From: Streptomyces sp. NBC_01460
GTDB taxonomy: Bacteria > Actinomycetota > Actinomycetes > Streptomycetales > Streptomycetaceae
Reading direction: 5' to 3'
NCBI RefSeq assembly: GCF_036227405.1
Contig: NZ_CP109474.1
Span: 62,001 to 126,000 of the forward strand
DNA length: 64,000 nt
Below the pieces are notes generated by a model, which was not told the DNA's origin, searched no databases, and saw only the letters and a program-made list of their open reading frames with translations. This document shows, one piece after another, positions 8,874 to 17,000 of this stretch; positions within the stretch are counted from its first letter, which is position 1; each line of letters starts with the position of its first letter. A program made the position numbers and the translations under genes.

Positions 8874-8895
8874 CTTGTTGTCCGCGGACAACAAG
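8874..8895. promoter_or_regulatory. parS: Predicted parS (ParB-binding) site 1
   Basis: A 22-bp perfect palindrome with core TTGTCCGCGGACAA at 8878-8891. The same 14-bp core recurs three times inside parB and once at 12103-12116. Its clustering around a parAB pair makes a centromere-like ParB site the best explanation. It differs from the chromosomal Streptomyces parS (GTTTCACGTGAAAC). CRISPR array 1 starts 55 bp to its right. Confidence 0.7.
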
Positions 8896-8949
8896 ACTCC
8901 CTCGTCGGCTGATGAATCGATCGCAGGTAGGAGGCGCCGATCGGCCCTG

Positions 8950-9100
8950 GGAACCATCCCCGCGTGCGCGGGGAGCAGGTCACGGCGACGCGGGCCGGGC
9001 GGTGGCCGGCGGGGCCATCCTCGCGGGCGCAGGGAACACGAGTCGAAAGCCGTGGTGTCGGCAGTCTCCTCGGGGCCATCCCCGCGTGCGCGGGGAGCAG
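8950..9100 (-). CRISPR. CRISPR array 1 (type I-E), 3 repeats and 2 spacers
   Basis: Three 29-nt repeats start at 8950, 9011 and 9072, exactly 61 bp apart, with 32-nt spacers at 8979-9010 and 9040-9071. The outer repeats contain ATCCCCGCGTGCGCGGGGAG. The middle one is diverged (ATCCTCGCGGGCGCAGGGAA). Compared with the usual I-E repeat (5'-GTGCTCCCCGC...GGGGATGGTCCC) this array is read on the minus strand. No cas gene is adjacent; the Cascade operon at 19.6-24.7 kb has the same repeat type. No AT-rich leader is obvious. Confidence 0.9.
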
Positions 9101-9303
9101 ACTGACTGACCTGCGGTTCTATCAACGGTCAAGCCAGTTCTGATGCACTTTCACTGAATCCGACAATGCGCCCTAACCTCCTAATTGCCCCGACAGCCCT
9201 GGGTTGCCCGCCCTCCACCCTCCCTGCCCCATCCGGGTGACACGCCGCAAATTCTCACCCCCGCCTGCGCCAGGAGCCACCGAGAGGTGAGTAAGGTAAC
9301 CGC

Positions 9304-10461
9304 ATGACCGTCCCATACTCCCCTGATGACAGGGAAAAGGTAGTCGCCAAGCTGCCAGCGGCCTTGCGGCAAGAACTCAAGGTCAGAGCTGCCGAGTTGG
9401 GCGTCGATATCAAGGACGCCGTGACCGAAGGCCTGCAGGCATGGCGTGCAGATGACGCTGAGCGGGTCCCCGTGGACACCACCGGCGGCAGTTCGTTCTC
9501 CACCTACCTCCCCACAGGGCTGTACGGGGAGTTCAAGGACGACTGCAAGCAACGTGGCATCCCCTTCAACCAGGGCATCGCCCAGGCAATCCGTCTGTGG
9601 CTCGACACCCACCTCTCCCCCAGGCGCACCGCGACCCGGCCCAACTGGGCCCGGCGGCTCATCTTCGGCAACCAGAAGGGCGGGGTCGGCAAGACCGCCA
9701 CGTCCTCCGGTGTGGCGCAGGCTCTGGCCGAGGCAGGCAACCGCGTGCTGCTCATCGACTTCGACCCGCAGGGCCACCTCACCAAGCAGCTCGGATACGA
9801 GCTGTTCGACATCGAGTCCCCCAGCCTGGCCAAGCACATGCTCGGTGAGGCGAAGGGAGAGCTACGCGAGCTCCTTGTCCCGATAGAGGACGGTGCCTTC
9901 AGCGGGCGACTTTTCATGTTGCCGGCCTGCAAGGACGCGTTCCTGCTCGACGCCAAGCTCGCCACCAGCCGCTTCGTACGCATCAAGGAGACTGCGCTCG
10001 AGAAAGCGCTGGAGCCGCTGGAGAAGGAGTTCGACTACATCGTCGTCGACTGCCCACCCAGCCTCGGGTACACGATGGACACGGCGCTGTACTACTGCCG
10101 GACCCGCGAGGGCGAGGTGTCGGGTCTGTCCGGCATCTTCATCCCAGTGCTCGCGGAGGACTCGTCCGCCGACGCGTACGACATGCTCTACGACCAGATC
10201 CAGGATCTGTGCGCGGACATGGAGGTCGAGATCTCGATGCTCGGGTTCATCGTCAACATGTACGACAGCCGCAAGGGCTACATCGCCACGTCGTCGCTCC
10301 ACAGCTGGAAGGAGATCGGCGACCCGCCGGTCGTCGGTGTCATGCCCGAGCTCAAGGAGCAGCGCGAGTCGGTGCGTCTCAAGCAGCCGCTGCTGTCCTA
10401 CGCCCCGGAATGCGAGCAGTCCGAGGTCATGCGTGCCATCGCTCGGAAGGTCATGTCATGA
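9304..10461 (+). CDS. parA: ParA-family partition ATPase with N-terminal extension
   Basis: 385 residues. The ATPase of the plasmid segregation system, expected to form ATP-dependent nucleoid gradients or filaments with ParB. The deviant Walker A KGGVGKT is at residues 125-131, LLIDFDPQGHLT follows about 25 residues later, and YIVVDCPPSLGYT is the A' region. The first ~115 residues contain two short segments resembling ribbon-helix-helix or other DNA-binding folds (LRQELKVRAAELGV and GLYGEFKDDCKQRG), as in ParA proteins that autoregulate their operon. The upstream gap 9101-9303 holds the likely promoter. Its stop overlaps the parB start by ATGA. Confidence 0.95.
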   Translation: MTVPYSPDDREKVVAKLPAALRQELKVRAAELGVDIKDAVTEGLQAWRADDAERVPVDTTGGSSFSTYLPTGLYGEFKDDCKQRGIPFNQGIAQAIRLWLDTHLSPRRTATRPNWARRLIFGNQKGGVGKTATSSGVAQALAEAGNRVLLIDFDPQGHLTKQLGYELFDIESPSLAKHMLGEAKGELRELLVPIEDGAFSGRLFMLPACKDAFLLDAKLATSRFVRIKETALEKALEPLEKEFDYIVVDCPPSLGYTMDTALYYCRTREGEVSGLSGIFIPVLAEDSSADAYDMLYDQIQDLCADMEVEISMLGFIVNMYDSRKGYIATSSLHSWKEIGDPPVVGVMPELKEQRESVRLKQPLLSYAPECEQSEVMRAIARKVMS

Positions 10462-11693
10462 GTGTCGCCGACCGGCTCGGCACCGGCTCCTCCTTCGGGG
10501 GTGTACCCCGCGGCCGCAGCGCACGCGGCCGCGCGAAGGCCATAGTGCAGGGCGACGTCCCGTCGTACGAGTTGCGGCGTCTGCCGTTGGAGGATGTCGC
10601 ACCGACGCCGCTCAACCCTCGTCGCAACTTCGGTTCCGACGAGGACCTCACCCGCTTCGGTGAGGAGCTGCGCGTCGCGCAGCTCGCCGCGTGCGTCGCT
10701 GTGTCCCGTCCCGCGTATCTGCGGCTCTGGCCGGAGCACGAGGCGCAGATCGGTGATTCCGCCTACGTACTGGTCAACGGCGAGCGGCGCTTTCGCAGCG
10801 CGGTCCATGTAGCCCTGGACGCTTTGGACTTCGTCGTACGTGACGACCTGGCCGTCTCTCGCGAGGAATTCGTCGACCACCTGCTCAAGGAGAACCTGGA
10901 GCGAGAGGACTTCGACGTCGTGGAGCGTGCGCGCGGCGTCCTCGAACTCGTGCGGGTGTGCAGCGAGGAGTCGGAGAAGGGTGCCCGCACACGAGCCGCC
11001 AAGCGGCTGGGGCGCGACCGCTCCTGGATCACCAACCAGCTCGCCCTCCTTGAACTCCCGTCTGAACTGCAGGCCATGCTCAGCTCCGGCTCGCTCCCCG
11101 AGCGTGATGGCCGTCTGCTCGCACGGCGGCTGAAGGAGAATCCGGGACTCGACGGGGCGGAGCTGCTCGCCCATCTCAAGGAGACCCGGGAGCAGGAGGT
11201 CCGCGCTCGCCAGGAGGAGAAGCTGCTCCTGGAGCGGGCCAAGCAGACAGCCGCTGCGGAGCCCTCGGCATCAACGAGCGGCCCGCGGCAACTTGAGGAC
11301 CACTCCCCTGCCCCGGCTTCTGTGTTGTCCGCGGACAACACACCGCGTGGGGTGGAGGCCGCGCAGCAGTCGTCGTCGCGACCCCCGGCCCCCAGGGAAC
11401 CTGTTCCCGCGAAGGACCACGTGTTGTCCGCGGACAACAAGAGTGTCCACGAGCCGCGCTCGTCGACCACGGCTGTGTCCGCTCCCCCTCCTGTGTTGTC
11501 CGCGGACAACACAGCGGACACTCCGGCTGCGGACCCTGAAGGGACGAAGGCTGCCGACGTCACGGACGAGCGCAGCCTCCTCCTGGTCCGACAGCTCGGC
11601 ACGTCCGTCGAGGAGCAGGCGCGCACGCTCGCCTCGGGGCTTCCCCCGGAGCAGCTGACTCAGCTGATCGAGGAGCTCCACACCTACGTGTGA
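10458..11693 (+). CDS. parB: ParB-family centromere-binding protein carrying parS sites in its own gene
   Basis: 411 residues. The N-terminal ParB/Sulfiredoxin-type domain spans about residues 25-150, with LNPRRNF and VNGERRFRSA (ParB box). The KorB-type HTH follows with RAAKRLGRDRSWITNQLALLELP. Residues ~230-370 are a Pro/Ser/Ala-rich linker containing three copies of VLSADN (residues 289-294, 322-327, 346-351), each encoded by the palindrome TTGTCCGCGGACAA in the same frame. The C-terminal ~45 residues are probably the dimerisation domain. Translationally coupled to parA. The embedded sites could couple ParB loading to transcription of its own gene. Confidence 0.95.
   Translation: MSVADRLGTGSSFGGVPRGRSARGRAKAIVQGDVPSYELRRLPLEDVAPTPLNPRRNFGSDEDLTRFGEELRVAQLAACVAVSRPAYLRLWPEHEAQIGDSAYVLVNGERRFRSAVHVALDALDFVVRDDLAVSREEFVDHLLKENLEREDFDVVERARGVLELVRVCSEESEKGARTRAAKRLGRDRSWITNQLALLELPSELQAMLSSGSLPERDGRLLARRLKENPGLDGAELLAHLKETREQEVRARQEEKLLLERAKQTAAAEPSASTSGPRQLEDHSPAPASVLSADNTPRGVEAAQQSSSRPPAPREPVPAKDHVLSADNKSVHEPRSSTTAVSAPPPVLSADNTADTPAADPEGTKAADVTDERSLLLVRQLGTSVEEQARTLASGLPPEQLTQLIEELHTYV
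11321..11342. promoter_or_regulatory. parS: Predicted parS site 2, inside parB
   Basis: 22-bp perfect palindrome around TTGTCCGCGGACAA (core 11325-11338). The arms extend 4 bp beyond the core on each side. Read in frame it encodes the first VLSADN of ParB. Confidence 0.7.
11423..11438. promoter_or_regulatory. parS: Predicted parS site 3, inside parB
   Basis: 16-bp perfect palindrome GTTGTCCGCGGACAAC (core 11424-11437), 99 bp from site 2. It encodes the second VLSADN. Confidence 0.7.
11491..11514. promoter_or_regulatory. parS: Predicted parS site 4, inside parB
   Basis: 24-bp perfect palindrome (core 11496-11509), 72 bp from site 3. It encodes the third VLSADN. Confidence 0.7.
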
Positions 11694-11710
11694 CAGGGCT
11701 CATCGGTTCG

Positions 11711-11740
11711 GTGCGCCGGGGGCAGTCGCCTCCGGCGCAC
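11711..11740 (+). terminator. Hairpin terminator after parB
   Basis: GTGCGCCGG and CCGGCGCAC form a 9-bp stem with a 12-nt loop, 18 bp after the parB stop. There is no long T-run, as usual in Streptomyces. A second hairpin (GGCCTCTC/GAGAGGCC) lies at 11810-11839. From there to 12073 no gene is supported. Confidence 0.65.
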
Positions 11741-12073
11741 TTCTGTGTCCAGCCGCTACAGAGATCGTCAAGTCTCGGCCCGGCTGCGGACCGCCTGAGC
11801 AAAGGACGCGGCCTCTCCTCGGCGTACCGAAGAGAGGCCCCGCCGGCTCAGACCTCAGTGGCGGCCTGCCGCTGGGACTTCCGAGGCGAATGCCGTGACC
11901 GCCTGGAAGTAGGCCGCCTCGTACTCTCCGCAATCACTCACGACGTCCTGGGCACCGTGGTAATGACCATGCTCGTCACGGTCGGCGGATCGTAGGTGGT
12001 CACGCGGTCGATGTAGGGGAGCAGGGCTCCATCCGGGGCATGGGATTCCCGCTTCGCCAAGGCACAGGGAAAC

Positions 12074-12145
12074 CCTGCGAGCCAGATCCCTGGCGAGGTG
12101 TGTTGTCCGCGGACAACACACCTCGCCAGGGATCTGGCTCGCAGG
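12074..12145. repeat. 72-bp perfect palindrome centred on a fifth parS core
   Basis: The left arm 12074-12109 and right arm 12110-12145 are exact reverse complements over 36 bp with no loop. The centre contains TTGTCCGCGGACAA (12103-12116). This is far longer than the other parS palindromes, which reach 16 to 24 bp. It could be a cruciform-forming centromere element, a bidirectional terminator, or the trace of an inverted duplication of one side of a parS site. CRISPR array 2 begins 40 bp to the right. Confidence 0.8.
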
Positions 12146-12184
12146 CGCAGAGAGCAGGCTGGCCGCTTCATATAGGCCGGTGAT

Positions 12185-12798
12185 GGGACCATCCCCGCGG
12201 ACGCGGGGAGCACCTCGCCGCGTCCGTACCCCCGTCGCTGTGGGCTGGGCCATCCCCGCAGGCGCGGGGGAGTAGCTGGCGACGCTGATCGCGGGGCTGA
12301 AAGGCGCGGGGCCATCCCCGCGCGTGCGGGGGAACCGTGTGAGCCGCGCTGTATGACGTCCTGCTCGTAGGGGCCATCTCCGCAGGCGCGGAGAGCCAGT
12401 CGGTCGGTCAGGCAGCTCCGCCGCACCGTCGGGAGCCATCCCTGCGTTCACGGGGAGCAGTTGGGCCTCGCCCTCTCAACTACAGAGAGCGGAGGCTGTA
12501 GAGCGTCCGCCCACAGCCAGGGTTGGGGCCATCCCCGCACGTGCGAGGTACGGGACCGCCCGATGGCCCTGGTCCTGCCCGACGTGGGGCCATGCCCGCC
12601 GGAGGCGCGGGAAGCAGATCGGCGCGCTGCTCTGGCCGCGCAGGAGGTTGGGACCATCCCTGCGGGCGCAGGGGCACATCGGTCGCGGCTACGCCGCCCC
12701 TCGGCCCAAGGGGCCATCCCTGCGGACGCAGGACACAAAGGCCTGCTGTCAAAGGTACTTGAGCTTCGGGCCACGTCCCCACGGGCGGAAAGCAGAGT
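12185..12798 (-). CRISPR. CRISPR array 2 (type I-E), about 10 repeats, many diverged
   Basis: Repeats are recognisable near 12185, 12246, 12308, 12370, 12432, 12525, 12586, 12650, 12710 and 12767 (last very degenerate), mostly 60-64 bp apart. One 93-bp interval (12432 to 12525) implies a lost repeat or long spacer. The first repeat is canonical (ATCCCCGCGGACGCGGGGAG). Others keep paired stems with different bases: CTCCGC/GCGGAG at 12370 and CCCTGC/GCAGGG at 12650. The array reads on the minus strand, so the degenerate end near 12798 would face the leader, which is unusual. No cas gene is adjacent on the array's own strand. Confidence 0.85.
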
Positions 12799-12837
12799 TC
12801 ACTACCCCATGGGATGAAGCCCGCTCGGGATTCTTCC

Positions 12838-12893
12838 CCCGGTATCCCGGTATCCCGGTATCCCGGTATCCCGGTATCCCGGTATGCCGATAT
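12838..12893. repeat. Tandem 8-bp repeat, six perfect units plus one diverged
   Basis: The unit CCCGGTAT is repeated six times exactly (12838-12885), followed by GCCGATAT. It lies between CRISPR array 2 and the hydrolase-caspase operon, about 240 bp upstream of the first start codon. Short tandem repeats like this change copy number by slippage, so they can vary promoter spacing; they could also be protein-binding iterons. Confidence 0.9.
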
Positions 12894-13134
12894 ACGGGCG
12901 GCGGCGAGGCTCACCTCGGCGCCGCAGGCACTATCCCTTCATCTGGAGGAAGTACATCTCTGTCCCGGTCGGCCGGCGTCGGACCCGCCGCCCCATGCCG
13001 GCGAACTGCCCGCCGGCACCCGTCCGCCGATCAGCGCCAGGACCAGTACATCGCTGTCGCTGAACCTCGCCCCTGCGAAGGACGCCCGCATTAGCCTCGA
13101 TCCGAGCGAACAGCACACAGGCGGGGGAGCACGC

Positions 13135-14001
13135 GTGGCACGCATCGTCGGAGTACACGGAATTCGGCAGTCGCAGACGTCCAAGGCGCGGCTGACAGCG
13201 GAGTGGAGCAAGGCGATCAGCCGCGGGCTCGGCAGCATCGAGCAACCCGGCATCGGCTCAGGCGATCTGGAACTGCCCCACTGGACAGGGCTTCTGGCTC
13301 GCGGGGCCGACCGCCTCGGCGCAGAGGACGACCCTTTCGGCCCGGCAGCTCCCTTGAGCCAGGAGGAGACGGCATTCGTCACCGACGCCTTGGAGGAGGT
13401 CGTCCACGGCGCCGAGTTGGCGACTTTCGAGGACATCGAGCTCCAGACACTGGGATTGCCTCGCTTGTGGCCGGCCCGCCTCACCCGACTGGTGATGGCG
13501 TACGACCAGCGATATCCCCGCGGCGGAGGCAAGCTGTTCGTCTCCGCGATGCGCGAAGTGCGGTTCTACCTCTACGAGCCCGGCCTTGCGGCGCGTGTCA
13601 GGGAGCAGGTCGCCGATGCCTTCAGCGAGGACACCTCCGTTGTCGTGGGGCACTCACTGGGCAGCGTGATCGCCTTCGACCTGCTGCGTCGGAGCGAGAT
13701 CCCCCCGGAGCGGGTGGCTCACGTACGCACCCTCGTGACGTGCGGCTCGCCTCTGGCGATCCCAGCGGTACGCCGCGGGCTCGGCGTCACCGACGGCGAA
13801 CCCTTGAAGCTGCCAGGTGACATCTCGTGGGTCAACGCCTTCGATCCAGGTGACTTCATCACCGGCGGCCGAGGACTGAGCGGCACCACACCGGCGATCG
13901 CCGACGCACAGGTCCGCAACGGGGTGGTCGATCCCCACAAGGCCCTGACCTATCTCCGGACCGCGCCGGTGGCCCACGCCATCGCGGGCGAGGAGCGGTG
14001 A
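13135..14001 (+). CDS. Alpha/beta-hydrolase (lipase-like) partner of the caspase protein
   Basis: 288 residues starting VARIVGVHGIRQ at a GTG preceded by GGGGGAG 6 nt upstream; the frame is open further 5' but that part crosses the tandem repeats and has no coding character. The nucleophile elbow VVVGHSLGSVIAFDLL places Ser at residue 174. HGIRQ near the N-terminus fits the oxyanion-hole strand, and LVTCGSPLAI follows as in lipase-like hydrolases of the serine esterase superfamily. Candidate acid and His residues are in FDPGDFITGG and VDPHKALTYL. Its stop overlaps the start of the caspase gene (GTGA), so the two are one operon and probably one system. Substrate unknown: lipid, ester or a regulatory target. 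Confidence 0.8.
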   Translation: MARIVGVHGIRQSQTSKARLTAEWSKAISRGLGSIEQPGIGSGDLELPHWTGLLARGADRLGAEDDPFGPAAPLSQEETAFVTDALEEVVHGAELATFEDIELQTLGLPRLWPARLTRLVMAYDQRYPRGGGKLFVSAMREVRFYLYEPGLAARVREQVADAFSEDTSVVVGHSLGSVIAFDLLRRSEIPPERVAHVRTLVTCGSPLAIPAVRRGLGVTDGEPLKLPGDISWVNAFDPGDFITGGRGLSGTTPAIADAQVRNGVVDPHKALTYLRTAPVAHAIAGEER

Positions 14002-17000
14002 GCGGGCCGGTCGCTGACGACTGGGGCAGACGACGGCTCGTCGAAATCGCTGTTTCGGAGTACGACCGCGACACCCATGAGACGCCGCAGGACCACGAAA
14101 ACTTCAGGAAGGGCATCGAGGCCCAAGTAGCCGTCGTCGAGGAGTGGTGGGCTGCGGACAACTCTTCGGACGAGCGACGTGGCTTCGAGGTCGTGAAGCC
14201 GAAGGGCATGCGCACTGTCCGCGATCTGCGCTCCTTTCTCGACGAGGAGGACCTGGCGGACGCCGACGACGACGAGGTCCTCGTCGCCTACATCACCGGC
14301 CACGGCGTGAGCCGTGATTCCGAGATCCACTTCCTGCTCCTGCCCGACTCGGACCGGAACAGGGTCCTCAACACCGCTTTCCAGACCGCCGAACTCGTCA
14401 CGACCTTGCTGGACTCCCGCGCCACGCACGTACTCGTGATGGTGGACTCCTGCTTCTCGGGAGTTTTGAGAAAAGATCTGAGCAGACGGCTCGCCGCCCT
14501 CAGCGACGAGCGGCGCGGGCTCAAATCCCTCGTCGTACTGACGTCGGCTGACGAGTACACATCGCCCCGCCTCGAGGCCTTCTCCCGCCTCCTCAAGGCG
14601 ACGATGACGCACTTCAAGACGCAGTCCGCCGGCTACGCCCTTCCCTACCTGAGCTACGAGGACTTCTTCACCGCCATGACGAAGGTCTTCGTACCTTCAC
14701 TCATGGCCGACGTGCAACCGGTATGGCCGGAGGAGTCGCTGCAACGTGACAAGGAACATCAGGAACCCAGCCCCTGTCTGCCCAATCCCGCGTACACAGC
14801 GGAGCCCGACGTGGTGGAACCGGCGCGCAGCGCCGTCGCCTGGAGCCCCGCCGACCTCGACTCGTACTGGCAGTCACGGGCGTCTGGCCGTCCGTCTCCC
14901 ACCCCCGGGGTGACCGACTGGTTCTTCACCGGACGGGCAGCTCAGATGAGGCGCGTGACCGAATTCCTCGCAGGGGACGAGGGCACGCTCATCGTCACCG
15001 GGGAGGCCGGCTCGGGGAAGTCGGCGCTGCTCGCTCGAGCCGTCACCCTGAGCGATGCCCGGTTCCGGGCTGACGAGACCTACCGTCATGTCATCGAAGC
15101 GACCGAACCCGACCTCCTCGTGCCGGAGGGGGCGATCGACGCCGCGGTACTCGCCCGCAACGCGGACACCGACGAACTCACCGCCGCTCTGTACGAGGCG
15201 CTCACCGGTCGGCCGCCTGAACGAGGAGCCGGGGTCAGGACGGTCGACCTGGTCCTCGACCATGCCCTGGAGTACCTCCGTCGGGAGGGTCGGTCCCTGA
15301 CCGTCGTCGTGGACGGCATCGACGAGGCAAGGAATCCGACCCGGACCATCACCGACCTCATCCGGCCGCTGTCCGAGCAGTGGTCCGACGACGGACGGCC
15401 TGCGGTGCGAATGCTTCTGGGCGTCCGCAGCGCGCACGCCCCGGTCGCGGGAAGGCTGCAGCCTTCCCGCGACCGGGCATCCGATCTGCTGAACCTGCTG
15501 GTCCGTTCCACGGAGTCCGGTGAACCGCTGCGGACGGACACCGGTGCCACGGCAGACATTGCCGCGTACACAAGCACTCTGCTCAGGGCGTTGTCCGGAC
15601 TGCACGACGACGCTGAACACCCTGACATCCAGCTACTGGACGAGCTCGCGGCCGCCGTGGCGGAAGAGGTAGCCCCTTCGTTCCTGGACGCCCGGCTCGC
15701 TGCGGAGTCATTGGAGAGGAGTAGCACCTTCCCGGACCCCGACAACCCTGAGTGGCGTGCCTCCCTACGCCAGGGCACCCAGCTGCTCCTGCTCCAGGAC
15801 CTCGGAGAGGTGAGCCGCAACACCGGCCTGCCCGCCGAGGCCGTCATCCAGGTCCTGCGGGCCACAGCACTCGCTCGGGGCGCTGGTCTCCCGTGGGCCG
15901 AGGTGTGGCCTTGCGCCGTGGCCGCACTCACGCCGGGGGGCCTCCCTGCACCTGCCGAGAGCGTGATCCGTCAGGTCCGGGAGAGTCGCCTCGCCGGCTA
16001 TCTGACGACCGCTGTCGAGGACGGCCGGTTCGTCTACCGACCCATCCACGAACGTGTGGGAGAGCTGCTGCAGAGCACTCCCCACCTGCTCCTCGTCGAG
16101 TCCCTCACATCCGCTCATGTGCTCCCGGCCCAGGCGAACGTCGGCGAGGACCACCGCCGGCTGGCCGTCGCGTTCAGCTCCCTCCACGGACTCCAAGAAC
16201 CCCACGACAGCCCACCGCACCCGTATCTGCGCCATCACCTCGTCGAGCACGCAGCGGCCGGCAAGGTGCTGAACGACAGCGTCGTCACGGAGACGTTCCT
16301 CCCGTACGAAACGAGCGGGAATGTGCGTGGGGCGCTCGGGCTGTTGTCGGAGCACACCCCGGACACCACACGGCTGTTCGCGTGGACACGCATCGAACCG
16401 TTCCTGGGCGACGCTCCGCCTTCTGCACGCGCGGAGAGCCTGCGCTTCTCTCTCTGGGAGCATGAGGGAGGGCGCCCTGTGCGCACGCCCTCCCCAGGCC
16501 GTTCGGAGCCGGAATCCTCGGGGCGCCTCCGACCTCGGTGGAAAGACCTCGCTGTCCACGGCAACGTCCTGGCACGGCAGGAGGCACCTATCCACGCTCT
16601 CGCGTCGTTCGGCCTGCACGATGGGACGCCGCTGGTCGCGGTGGGCTGTGACGACGGCTCTGTGAGGGTGTGGGACCCCACCACCGTGACTCCTCTCGGT
16701 CCGCCGATCCAGGTGCACGGTGGGGCTGTCCGGGCCATGACCGTTGTTCCGGGCGCGGGCGGCCAGCCGTGGGTGGCCTTGGGGACGGACAGTGGAGTCC
16801 AGGCATGCGACCCGTTGGGTGGGGCGATCGTCGACCTGCCGGTGCGAGAACCTGTTCTCTGCATGTCCTCGTACACCGACGAAGACGGCCAGGTAGTGCT
16901 GGCGGTGGGTACGGCGGAGGGGCTCGTGCTGTACGACACCGTCGGAATCCGGCACGACACGGCCGACGCGGTGGTGCGGGAGGTCCTCGTCGGCCCGGTG

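Noticed and set aside
8874..8895. Palindrome as a transposon end or restriction artefact
   Set aside because: Four other copies of the same core cluster at parAB, which fits parS far better.
11855..12914. Open frames running through CRISPR array 2
   Set aside because: The recurring peptides come from the repeat itself; no start, motif or codon bias supports a gene.
12814..13134. N-terminal extension of the hydrolase through the tandem repeats
   Set aside because: The extension has no coding bias, and a strong Shine-Dalgarno sits just before the GTG at 13135.
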